A model generated the notes under the pieces. The model ran no database searches. It had not been told where the DNA came from and worked only from the letters and a program-made list of their open reading frames with translations. A program made the position numbers and the translations under genes. A stretch of DNA of 64,000 nt from Chersky-840 sp035604715 (GTDB taxonomy: Bacteria > Actinomycetota > Acidimicrobiia > Acidimicrobiales > UBA8190): NCBI GenBank assembly GCA_963731665.1, contig CAVSWP010000011.1:62001-126000 (forward strand), in the 5' to 3' direction. Below, one piece after another: positions 33,027 to 40,995 of this stretch (the first letter of the stretch is position 1; each line of letters opens with the position of its first letter).

Positions 33027-33194
33027 GTGTTCTGCACGGCGTGCGGCCGGCCGGCCGGGGAGTGCCCGGGGTGCGCCCGAGAGCTCGACCCGCCCCGGTT
33101 CTGTGCGCGCTGCGGGCGCCGCATGGCCGTCACGGTCAGCCCCGGCGGGTACGTGGCCCGCTGTCGGGACCACGGCCGGGAGGGTGCCGGCTGA
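33027..33194 (+). CDS. bsaP: biotin synthase auxiliary protein (BsaP)-like zinc-ribbon/Fe-S protein
   Basis: A 55-residue Cys-rich protein: Cys at 3, 6, 13, 16, 26, 29 and 46. The pattern FCTACGRP ... DPPRFCARCGRRM ... GGYVARCRDHG closely follows the mycobacterial BsaP type, a small Fe-S protein needed for BioB activity. Known members sit next to bioB; here bioB is about 8 kb upstream on the same strand. It is followed 31 bases later by riboflavin synthase. Being short and Cys-rich, it could instead be a generic zinc ribbon. Confidence 0.68.
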   Translation: MFCTACGRPAGECPGCARELDPPRFCARCGRRMAVTVSPGGYVARCRDHGREGAG

Positions 33195-33225
33195 GCAGTG
33201 GCCGGCGCCGTGGGAGAATCGCGCC

Positions 33226-33711
33226 ATGGACCGCATCGGGGTCGTCGACACCATGTTCGCCCGCTACGACATGGGCGCCGAAGCCGTCGACGAGCTCAAG
33301 CAGTGCCCGGGCCACGGGGAGCGGTTCGAGGTGGTGCGGCGGACGGTTCCGGGAATCAAGGACCTCGGGGTGGAGTGCAAGAAGCTCGTCGAGGAACAGG
33401 GCTGTCGCATCGTGGTCGCCCTCGGCATGCCGGGCAAGGCCGCCATCGACCAGGTGTGTGCCCACGAGGCGTCCCAGGGCATCATGCTCGCCCAGTTGCT
33501 CACGAGTACCCACGTCCTCGAGGTATTCGTCCACGAGCACGAGGAGGAGGACCCCGAGCGGCTCGCGGCGGTGTGTGTCGACCGGGCGCGCAAGCACGCC
33601 CGCAACGCCTACTGGATGCTCTACGAGCCCGACCAGCTCACGCGCCGCGCCGGGCACGGGATCCGACAGGGCTACACCGACGCCGGGCCCATCGTGTCCC
33701 CACACTCCTGA
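33226..33711 (+). CDS. ribC: riboflavin synthase, archaeal type
   Basis: A 161-residue protein matching the archaeal riboflavin synthase family, which is related to lumazine synthase rather than to bacterial RibE. Signature blocks are GVVDTMFARYDMG, TVPGIKDLGVECKKLVEE, CRIVVALGMPG, CAHEASQGIMLAQLLTST and EVFVHEHEEEDPE. It converts two 6,7-dimethyl-8-ribityllumazine molecules to riboflavin. ATG 33226 has GGGAGAA upstream. Its stop abuts the convergent relaxase stop (TGATCA). Confidence 0.88.
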   Translation: MDRIGVVDTMFARYDMGAEAVDELKQCPGHGERFEVVRRTVPGIKDLGVECKKLVEEQGCRIVVALGMPGKAAIDQVCAHEASQGIMLAQLLTSTHVLEVFVHEHEEEDPERLAAVCVDRARKHARNAYWMLYEPDQLTRRAGHGIRQGYTDAGPIVSPHS

Positions 33712-34974
33712 TCAGCCCAGCCCGAGGCCGAAGCCCCGGGCGACGCCGCGGTCGGGGACGACGGCCATCTTCATCCCCCGGGCCGCCAGCAGCCGCTCGA
33801 GCTCGCCCGTGTGATTGAGCTCCCTGGCGTCGACGACGTGGCGTCGCTCCCCCACCCCGCGGTGCTCGACGCGCCCGGCGTGCGCGGCGATGGGTTCCAT
33901 GCACTGCACCAGACGGTCGGCCGCCTCCTCCACGGCGACGACCGCAGCACCCCCGGGCAGCGACGCGCACCACGCCCGCACGATGTCGCGCCGGGTGGTG
34001 GTGGGCCCCCGACGGCCGAGCTCCTCGGCGACGGCCTCCCCCAGGGCGGGGTCGGGCGCAGGCCCGGGGCGGCGTGGCGCCCGGTCGAGCACGGCCTCGA
34101 GGTGCGCGGGGCCCAGTCCCACGGCTCGGGCCCGGGCCTGCCAGCGCGGACGGAGGTCGTCGGCACCCCGGTGGACGTCGCGCTCGGGCCGGGTGACGTG
34201 AGAGGCGACGGCGCGGGCCCGGGGAGAGCCGAGCCCGCGCGCCGCCAGGTGCTGGGCGATGGCCGCGGCGCGCTGCGAGAAGGCACCCCGGGCTTCGAGG
34301 CCGATGCCGGCGACGTCGGCCCGCCCGTTTCGCAGGGGCTCCCACGTCACACCCAGGCGCGCCGTGAGGTCGTGGCGGAGCTGGGCGTGGTAGAGCGCGC
34401 CGGCGGTCGGCGCGTGGGCATAGATCCCCCGGCCGTCGAGGGCACTGAAGGTCCCCTCGGGTCCGCGTCCGAGGTTGGCCATCACCACGTGGCTGTGCAG
34501 GTGGGGATCGAGCGCCCGGCTCACGCGGTGCACGAAGCCGGCGCAGGCCACGGCCTCGGCCGCCACGGGAACGAGCACGTCCGCGCTCGGGCGGCGCACG
34601 GCGACGGCCCGGCGCTCGACATAGTCGAGGGCGGCGCCCACGGCGTGGACATGGGCGGCGTGGACCTCGGCGGCCACCTCGGGCGGGCCCAGCGCGTGGA
34701 GCATGCTCACCGACTTGGGTGCGCAGAAGCTGAGGTCGAACCCGGCCACCGTGACGCGGTGGTGGGACCGTCCCAGCCGCCGCCCGGTCATCGGGTCGTC
34801 GCCCTGCAGCACCGCCCCGAGGGCGTCGGCGGTCACCTCCCCTCCCAGTCCCAGGACACCCGCTCCCGAGCCCACCCACCGGCCGGGGCCCTCGATGCCC
34901 GTCCCCGCCCCGTTGCCGGCCACCTCGAGGTAGTAGGCGTGGCCCCCCTTGCGCAGCTTGGCCACCCGCAGCAC
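33712..34974 (-). CDS. TrwC/MobF-type relaxase domain protein without helicase
   Basis: A 420-residue protein. Tyr14-Tyr15 (GHAYYLEVAG) correspond to the nicking tyrosines, FDLSFCAPKSVS is the family's second block, and DPHLHSHVVMANL holds the three-His metal site. The rest (about 240-420) is unlike the SF1 helicase normally fused to MobF relaxases. No T4SS, coupling protein or integrase lies nearby. It may be a domesticated rolling-circle nickase or a relic. It starts at GTG 34974 and shares a short divergent region with the next gene. Confidence 0.78.
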   Translation of the reverse strand: MLRVAKLRKGGHAYYLEVAGNGAGTGIEGPGRWVGSGAGVLGLGGEVTADALGAVLQGDDPMTGRRLGRSHHRVTVAGFDLSFCAPKSVSMLHALGPPEVAAEVHAAHVHAVGAALDYVERRAVAVRRPSADVLVPVAAEAVACAGFVHRVSRALDPHLHSHVVMANLGRGPEGTFSALDGRGIYAHAPTAGALYHAQLRHDLTARLGVTWEPLRNGRADVAGIGLEARGAFSQRAAAIAQHLAARGLGSPRARAVASHVTRPERDVHRGADDLRPRWQARARAVGLGPAHLEAVLDRAPRRPGPAPDPALGEAVAEELGRRGPTTTRRDIVRAWCASLPGGAAVVAVEEAADRLVQCMEPIAAHAGRVEHRGVGERRHVVDARELNHTGELERLLAARGMKMAVVPDRGVARGFGLGLG

Positions 34975-35038
34975 CCCGTCAGGGTCACCGGCGCCCCTGG
35001 ACGCCGACCTCGCCGGGGACCTCGCTCGCCACCGGCAA

Positions 35039-35044
35039 TAGACT
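35039..35044 (+). promoter_or_regulatory. -10 element for the DUF2510 gene
   Basis: TAGACT ends 6 bases before GTG 35051. Confidence 0.45.
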
Positions 35045-35050
35045 GTTGTC

Positions 35051-35362
35051 GTGTACTACGGACATCAGTCGTGGATCGCCATCGTGATCTTCGGCGGCCT
35101 GTTCGCCATGCGGATGCTCTCCTCGCAGCGCCGGCGAAGGGGCTACGGCAGGGCTCCATTCTCCCGGAGTTCCTTCACCAGTCCCTCTGCGGGATCAGCA
35201 GGCCCGTCTGGGGGCACGCCGTTCACGGGCATCGCGCCCGGCTGGCTCGCCGACCCCTTCGCCCGGCACCACCAGCGCTACTGGTCAGGCTCCGAATGGA
35301 CCGAGCACGTGGCCGACGACGGCGTCCCCGGCACCGATCCGCCCTCGCCAGGCGCGGGCTAG
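35051..35362 (+). CDS. DUF2510 domain membrane protein (103 aa)
   Basis: Residues 8-24 form a short transmembrane segment (IAIVIFGGLFAM). A Ser/Gly/Pro linker follows, then a DUF2510 motif (APGWLADPFARHHQRYWSG with EWTEHV). DUF2510 is a short actinobacterial domain of unknown role found at membranes. The stop codon is shared as CTAG with the stop of the convergent WYL gene. Confidence 0.7.
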   Translation: MYYGHQSWIAIVIFGGLFAMRMLSSQRRRRGYGRAPFSRSSFTSPSAGSAGPSGGTPFTGIAPGWLADPFARHHQRYWSGSEWTEHVADDGVPGTDPPSPGAG

Positions 35363-36318
35363 GAGCTGGGGCCCGCCCCGTAGCGGGCCAGGAGCTGGCG
35401 CGCTGCGTTGCGCCCCACGTCGGCCAGCTCGGGCGGGTCGAGCACCTCGGCGTGGGGGCCCAGGCGCAACAACAATCGACCGAACCACACGGTGCTCGCC
35501 ACCGCCAGGGTGACGCCCGTGCGCCCGTCGGGCAGAGGCTCCGACGACGAGTTCACCAGAGCCTCGGTGATCCACGCCGCCGATTCGTCCACCGCCAGGT
35601 GGGCGACGGTGGCCTCGGGCCCGGGGACGAACGCCTCGGAGCCCGGCGCGCCGGCGTCGCCGTCGAGGCCCTCGGCGTCGGCGGGGGCGCCCGTGAGGCG
35701 CGCCGTGGAGACCCGGTCGACGCGGAAGCGGCGCATGCCCTGGGCGTTGTGGCAGTACCCGTCGAGGTACCAGTGACCCTCGATCAACCGCACCGACACG
35801 GGGTCGATGATGCGGGTCGACTCCCGGTCGCTCGAGGCCGAGTAGTAGTGCAGCTCGAGCTGGCGACCCGACTCTGTCGCCTCGCGCACCACCGCCAGGT
35901 GCGCCGGCTCGCGCAGGTCGACGCGCAGCATGCCGCGCCCGCCCAACACCGCCTCGAGCTTGGCCAGCGCCCGGCCCAGGGCTCCCTCGGGATCGGCGCC
36001 CGGGACGGCCAGGATGGCCCGGGCCGACGCGGCGAGCGCGAAGCCCTCCGCCGCCGTCAGCCGCCGCGACCGCCCGAGCTCGGTCCCGAGGTCGGCGATG
36101 ACCTCCTGGTCGTCGACGATGATCTCCATGAGCTGGTCCGGTGAGTACGGGGGCAAGCCACAGCACGCCGCCAGCTCGAGGTCGGCGATGAGCTCGTCGG
36201 GCTCGAGCCCGAAGCGCTCGGACAGCTCGGACACCGGTGCCCGTCCCTGGCGCGCCAGCCAGGTGAGCACCGCTAACAACCGCAGGAGCCGGGCCCCGGC
36301 GTCGGCGCGCGTCGCCAT
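35359..36318 (-). CDS. pafC: WYL-domain regulator, PafC-like
   Basis: A 319-residue protein. An N-terminal winged-helix region (LLAVLTWLARQGRAPVSELS) is followed by a WYL domain with LELHYYSASSDRESTR, DPVSVRLIEGHWYLDGYC and RRFRVDRV. PafB and PafC form a heterodimeric activator of the mycobacterial DNA-damage response that responds to single-stranded DNA. ATG 36318 overlaps the pafB stop by one base (TGATG). The proteasome genes that usually adjoin pafBC are absent here, so orthology rests on the paired layout. Confidence 0.82.
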   Translation of the reverse strand: MATRADAGARLLRLLAVLTWLARQGRAPVSELSERFGLEPDELIADLELAACCGLPPYSPDQLMEIIVDDQEVIADLGTELGRSRRLTAAEGFALAASARAILAVPGADPEGALGRALAKLEAVLGGRGMLRVDLREPAHLAVVREATESGRQLELHYYSASSDRESTRIIDPVSVRLIEGHWYLDGYCHNAQGMRRFRVDRVSTARLTGAPADAEGLDGDAGAPGSEAFVPGPEATVAHLAVDESAAWITEALVNSSSEPLPDGRTGVTLAVASTVWFGRLLLRLGPHAEVLDPPELADVGRNAARQLLARYGAGPSS

Positions 36319-37259
36319 CACCGGGCCTCGGGGACGGTGGTGGTCCCCGCCATCGCCTCGAGCCACGCCACCACCCCGGCTCGGACCTCTTCGGGACCGA
36401 CGACCTCGGCGTGCTCGCCCAGCTCGAACAGCCACGACCGCAGCGCGGCGGTGTTGGTCACCTCGAGGTGCACCGTCACCGAACCGTCGTCGTCGCGACC
36501 GGCCAGCGCCCCCTCCCCCACCTCGTCGAGCACGGGCCCGGCGAGGGTGGCGTCCACCCGGATCACCACCGTGACGGGCGCACCCTCACCGATGCGCCAC
36601 GGAACGTCGGGGAGCGCGGCGTCGGGGTCGAACCCGTCGGGCAAGGCGGCCGAGCTCGGGTCCAGCGCCGAGACGTCGCCTTCCATGCGGTCGACCCGGA
36701 AAGTTCGCGGTGCGGCGCGATCGAGGTCGTAGCCCACCAGGTACCACCACCCGCCGTGGAAACGCAGCAGCGCGGGGTCGACGCGGCGACGCTCCCCGCG
36801 GTAGTCGAAGCGCACGGTGGCACGCGCCCGCAGCGCCCCGTGCAACACGGGGAGGGCCGGAAGGGCGGGGAGCTCGGCCACGGGGCGGGCACCGGCGGAG
36901 GCCGGCAGTCCCAGGCGCCACAGCGCATCCCGACCACTAGGATCGCCGAGGTGGACCCCGGCGACCGCGAGGTTCAGGGCGGCTTGCTCTTCGGGGGCGA
37001 GGTCGAGGTCGGGCAGGTAGTAGTCCTCGGGCCGGATCACGTAGCCCACCTGCTCGGGCCCGTCGATGGCTGTGGCCGTGACCTCGATGCCGCCGTCGCG
37101 CAGCGTCCGCTTGTCGCGCTCGAAAGCCTGGCGCCGCGCCTCACCCTCTTGGGCCGGGTACCCCGGCACCTCCGACGCGATCTCGCGCAGCGACTTGGGC
37201 CGCTGGTCGCGCAACAGCACGAGCACCAGGTCGGTCAGCCGCTCGAGCCGGTCCACCAT
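36318..37259 (-). CDS. pafB: WYL-domain regulator, PafB-like
   Basis: A 313-residue protein. Winged helix at the N-terminus (LTDLVLVLLRDQRPKSLREI, and GEARRQAFERDKRTLRDGGI as expected for PafB), then a WYL domain (ATVRFDYRGERRRVDP, LLRFHGGWWYLVGYDLD, RTFRVDRM). It is the partner of the downstream PafC-like protein. ATG 37259 lies 7 bases after TACGCT on the minus strand, suggesting a leaderless mRNA. Confidence 0.84.
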   Translation of the reverse strand: MVDRLERLTDLVLVLLRDQRPKSLREIASEVPGYPAQEGEARRQAFERDKRTLRDGGIEVTATAIDGPEQVGYVIRPEDYYLPDLDLAPEEQAALNLAVAGVHLGDPSGRDALWRLGLPASAGARPVAELPALPALPVLHGALRARATVRFDYRGERRRVDPALLRFHGGWWYLVGYDLDRAAPRTFRVDRMEGDVSALDPSSAALPDGFDPDAALPDVPWRIGEGAPVTVVIRVDATLAGPVLDEVGEGALAGRDDDGSVTVHLEVTNTAALRSWLFELGEHAEVVGPEEVRAGVVAWLEAMAGTTTVPEAR

Positions 37260-37266
37260 GGGCCAG

Positions 37267-37272
37267 AGCGTA
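37267..37272 (-). promoter_or_regulatory. -10 element for pafB
   Basis: On the minus strand TACGCT ends 7 bases before ATG 37259. Confidence 0.45.
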
Positions 37273-37321
37273 GGCGCCGGGTTGCCCGCCACCGACGGCC
37301 GGGGCGCACCAGGACACGGCG

Positions 37322-38284
37322 GTGACCACACCGCTGCTCGCCGCGGGAACCGGCGATCCCCTGGCGTTGCATCCCCACCCCTTCGCCTGGCTCGCCATCG
37401 CCGCGCTGGCCCTGTCCTACGGGCTCGGCGTCCGCCACGTGGCGTCGCGGTCCGGGCCCGCCCCGCTGCCCACCCACCGCCAGCTGTGGTACCTCGTCGG
37501 GGCCTTCGCCGCCCTGGCGCTCGCCCTCACGTGGCCTCTCGCCGATCTCGCCGCCCACTGGTCGCTGAGTGCCCTGGTGGTGCAGCGCCTCCTGCTCACC
37601 CTGGCGGCGGCTCCGCTCCTCCTCCTCGCCATGCCGAGCCCGCTGCTGGCCATGCTCACCCGTCCGGCGCCCATCGACGCATGCCTCGAGGTGCTCACCC
37701 GTCCGGTCGTGGCCGTGGCGACGTTCACCGTCGTGGCGGTGGGAACCCTGCTCACGCCGGCCGTCGCCGCCCAGGCGTCCTCGCCGTGGTGGCGGGCCCT
37801 GACCGACGTGGTGCTGTTGTTCGGCGGCGCCGTGCTGTGGGGCCCGGTGCTGCGCCACATCCCCGGCACCCACCGCACCGTCCCGGTGGGGCTGGCCGCC
37901 TACCTCTTCGTGCAGTCCGTCGTCCCCACCTTCCCGGCCATCATCTACGTCTTCGCCCGTCACCCTCTCTACGACACCTTTGCCTCGGTGCACCAGGCAC
38001 TGGGGATCTCGCGCCTCGTGGACCAGCAGTTGGCCGGCGTCCTCGCCAAGGTGGCCACGCTCCCGGTGCTGTGGAGCGCGGCCTGGGTCACGATGCTGCG
38101 CGCCCAGCGCCTCGAGGCCGCCGGCGACGACGGTGGCGACGACGCCGATCACGAGGACGGCGAGCCGCTCACGTGGGCCGAGGTCGAACGACAACTCGAG
38201 CGGGTCGAGCGCGCCCAACGCAAGGCGCGCACACGCGCCATCCGGGCGGGCCCCCCCGACGGCGAGGGGTCACCCGAGGAGTGA
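37322..38284 (+). CDS. cytochrome c oxidase assembly protein, CtaG/caa3 type
   Basis: A 320-residue membrane protein with about seven helices. HPHPFAWLAIAALALSYGLG at the start, WPLADLAAHWSLSALVVQRL and LLLLAMPSPL are typical of the caa3_CtaG family, thought to help copper delivery to cytochrome oxidase. A charged cytoplasmic tail (about 265-320) is acidic then basic. GTG 37322 gives the family-typical N-terminus. The 3' end overlaps the convergent lipoprotein gene by 15 bases. Confidence 0.82.
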   Translation: MTTPLLAAGTGDPLALHPHPFAWLAIAALALSYGLGVRHVASRSGPAPLPTHRQLWYLVGAFAALALALTWPLADLAAHWSLSALVVQRLLLTLAAAPLLLLAMPSPLLAMLTRPAPIDACLEVLTRPVVAVATFTVVAVGTLLTPAVAAQASSPWWRALTDVVLLFGGAVLWGPVLRHIPGTHRTVPVGLAAYLFVQSVVPTFPAIIYVFARHPLYDTFASVHQALGISRLVDQQLAGVLAKVATLPVLWSAAWVTMLRAQRLEAAGDDGGDDADHEDGEPLTWAEVERQLERVERAQRKARTRAIRAGPPDGEGSPEE

Positions 38285-38767
38285 GCCGCCCTTCGGTGCC
38301 GTGGACGGCACGGGGCCGAGGGCGAGATGGCGGAACCGCACCGGCTCCTTCTCGAGCACGAACGTGCCCAACAGCACGTTCTGGGGGCTCGACACCACGA
38401 CCACGGCGAAGTGGCCCACGCCCGACGCCGGGACCCGTCCCGCCGGTCGCTTGACCTGGTCGGGGCGGTAGGTGCCCCGGTAGGCCACCAGGCACAGATT
38501 GTGCAAGGGGGTGGACGAGCGCTGCACGAGCACGCTGTCGAAGTGGTGCAACTTCCGAAGCGAGGAGGCCGACACCAGGCGGACCCCGGTGAACACCCCC
38601 CGGTCGTGCACGGCGTCCTCGGCGGGGGCGAGGGCCCGAAAGCACGGGCTCGAGTTCGTCCCCAGGGTGTTACGCGCCGAGGTGCAACCCGACAGCCCCA
38701 GCGATCCCAAACCCAGCGCTCCCACGGCGAGCACCCGCCTCGTCCCTCCCCAACGCCGGAGTCTCAC
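38270..38767 (-). CDS. lipoprotein of unknown function
   Basis: A 165-residue exported protein. Arg-rich start, hydrophobic core and lipobox L25-S-G-C28 (LGLSGCTS). The mature part has no recognised fold; it carries two further Cys (SPCFRAL, HNLCLVAY). GTG 38767 overlaps the stop of the upstream membrane protein (GTGA), placing it last in a three-gene coupled unit. Confidence 0.75.
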   Translation of the reverse strand: MRLRRWGGTRRVLAVGALGLGSLGLSGCTSARNTLGTNSSPCFRALAPAEDAVHDRGVFTGVRLVSASSLRKLHHFDSVLVQRSSTPLHNLCLVAYRGTYRPDQVKRPAGRVPASGVGHFAVVVVSSPQNVLLGTFVLEKEPVRFRHLALGPVPSTAPKGGSLLG

Positions 38768-39831
38768 GACGCCACCTCCTCGACCACGTTTGCACGGTTG
38801 AGCTGGGCTACGTCGGCCGAACGCCCCGACCACGCCAGCACGGCCCACGTCGCCCAGCCGACGGGCAGCTCGGCCCAGAAGCTCAGGATCCTGTACAGCA
38901 GCACCGCCGCCACCGTCGAGGGTTCGGCCCCCCCGAATTCGACCAGCGCGATGGTGAGGCTCCCCTCGACCACCCCCAGGCCACCGGGCGTGACGGGCAG
39001 GTTGGCGGCGAGCTGCCCGGCCCCGTAGGCCAGGAGCAGACCCCTCCACGGGATTCCCGCCCCGATGGCCAGGAACGACAGAGCCAGGCAGGCGCAGTCG
39101 AGGACCCAATTGGCCACACCCCACCCCACCACCGAGACGACCTGGCGGAAGTCGAGGCTGACCACCGTGAGCCGGGCGATGATCCGCTCGACGTGGGCCG
39201 CCAACTCGCCGCGGGGCCACCCCACCAGGTGCCGGGTGGTGCGCACCGACGCGGATACCAGCCACGCCAGGGCACGGCGCTGGAGGAAGACCGCGCCCAG
39301 CGCCAGCGCCCCCACGAGCACGCCGGCGGTCACCGCGACCAGGTCGAGCCCGGCCCCCTCGGCCCCGGCCACGGTCACCCCGACCGCGGCCACCAGGGCC
39401 AAGGTCACCGCCAACGCCACGAACACCGCGGCGAGCGTCCAGCCGGCGAGCGCCTCGTCGGCGCCCCCGCGGCGGTACTGGCGGAAGGCGAACACCGACG
39501 ACACCACCGGCCCGGCCGGCATCGAATTGGCGATGGCGGTCGACGCCACGGTCACCGCCCAGAGCCGGGCGGTCGACAGGTGCACGCCACCCGCCTCGAG
39601 CAGGCGCTGCTGGACCAAGGCGAATGCCGCCAGCGACCCCGCCTCGGCCACCACCGCTAGGGCGAGCCACCACCACCGCAGGTGGGCGAGATAGCTCGAC
39701 GCCCCCGACAGCTCACCGGTGCGACCGGTGAGCGCCCACAGGGCGAGACCGGCGAGCGCCAACCCGACGACGTACTTCAACCACGGCCAGGCACGCCGGA
39801 GCCACCGACGTCTCGGCGCGGGCGGGGTCAC
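38764..39831 (-). CDS. lysylphosphatidylglycerol synthase TM-region family (YbhN/AglD-like) membrane protein
   Basis: A 355-residue protein with about eight helices. ANSMPAGPVVSSVFAFRQYR and LAANLPVTPGGLGVVEGSL are the conserved loops of the LPG_synthase_TM family, which includes lipid flippases. There is no C-terminal synthase domain. It may translocate a lipid-linked substrate. It is coupled on both sides: GTG 39831 overlaps the dehydrogenase stop (GTGA) and its own stop overlaps the lipoprotein start. Confidence 0.83.
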   Translation of the reverse strand: MTPPAPRRRWLRRAWPWLKYVVGLALAGLALWALTGRTGELSGASSYLAHLRWWWLALAVVAEAGSLAAFALVQQRLLEAGGVHLSTARLWAVTVASTAIANSMPAGPVVSSVFAFRQYRRGGADEALAGWTLAAVFVALAVTLALVAAVGVTVAGAEGAGLDLVAVTAGVLVGALALGAVFLQRRALAWLVSASVRTTRHLVGWPRGELAAHVERIIARLTVVSLDFRQVVSVVGWGVANWVLDCACLALSFLAIGAGIPWRGLLLAYGAGQLAANLPVTPGGLGVVEGSLTIALVEFGGAEPSTVAAVLLYRILSFWAELPVGWATWAVLAWSGRSADVAQLNRANVVEEVAS

Positions 39832-40881
39832 GTCGGTGCGGGCTCCACCAGGATCTTGACGTGCTCGTCGGGACGCGCCAGCGCCTCGAAGGCTCCGGGC
39901 ACCCCGTCGAGGTCGACGCTACCCGTGATCATCGCAGACACGTCGATGTCGCCTTCGGCCAACGACCGCAGTGCACCGGCGAACTCGTCGGCCCCGTAGG
40001 CCAGGGCGAAGTGCAACGACAGCTCCTTGGCGATGGCGAAGAACGGGAGGATCTGATCGGGCTCCATGCACACCCCCACCACCGCCACGCGGGTGCCCGG
40101 GGGCAGCTCGCGCAACAACTGCTGGAGCATTCCCGGCACGCCCACCGCCTCGAAGGCCACCAGGGGACGACCCCCGTCGAGCCGGCGCCAGGCGTCGACG
40201 ACGCCCTCCTCGCTGGGGTCCACGGCATCGGTGGCCCCCATGGTGCGCGCCATCGCCCGCCGGCGCGCCGAGAAGTCGGCGGCCACGATCGACTCGACGC
40301 CGACGGCGCGCAACGCGGCTACCACCGCCAGCCCGACCGGTCCGCACCCCACCACCACCGCGCTGTCGCGCGCCGTGGCACCGGACCGGGCCACGGCGTG
40401 CACGGCGACGGCCAGACGGCTCGGTGAGCGCGGCGTGCCGGGTGTCGAGCCCGTTGGGGACCTCGAGGGCCAGCGGCGCGGACAGGACCATGTACTGGGC
40501 GTAGCCCCCGGGGTAGTCGTTGTTGTAGGCCAGCTGGTGCAGTCCCGTGGCCGAGAACAACACCGGCACCGACACCACGCGCGCGCCGGGCTTGGGGCCG
40601 GTGGTGTCGGGCCCGAGCTCGACCACCTCGGCGCAGAACTCGTGACCCATCACGATGTCGCGGCTCAAGTCGATGGGTGCCATCCCCATGCCCTGGGTCC
40701 CCATGGACGGGAGCATGTCGTCGGTCATCGACACCATCGACTCACCGTGTCGCAGGAAGTGGAGATCCGACCCGCAGATCCCGCACGCCAGGATCCGCAC
40801 CAGCATCTGGCCCGTCTCGGGCCGCGGATCAGGGGTGTCGTCGACCACGAGCCGACCCTGACGCATCACGCACGCACGCAT
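39828..40881 (-). pseudogene. zinc-dependent alcohol dehydrogenase (MDR family), single-base frameshift
   Basis: The gene reads as an MDR dehydrogenase in two frames. From ATG 40881 the first frame gives the catalytic half (GICGSDLHFL, MGHEFCAEVVE) up to ALTEP. The second frame picks up LAVAVHAVARSG and the Rossmann half (VVGCGPVGLA) to the stop at 39828. One extra base near 40414-40420 explains the break (GAGCCG-T-CTGGCC on the minus strand). The total length is 3n+1. It is a recent pseudogene or a sequencing error. The next gene is coupled by GTGA, so the reading frame after the break is still in use by position. Confidence 0.85.
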
Positions 40882-40995
40882 CGTCACCACCCCTTCGTGC
40901 CCGGACCGGTGGACAGATGGTGGCACAGCCCCTCGGGCCGCTCCGCGCATGACGAGGCGCACCACGGCCCGGCCGTCCTCCTAACATGACTCTCG

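Noticed and set aside
33712..34974. The relaxase as proof of an integrated plasmid or ICE
   Set aside because: No integrase, T4SS, coupling protein, replication gene or attachment repeat is visible, and flanking genes look like chromosomal housekeeping genes.
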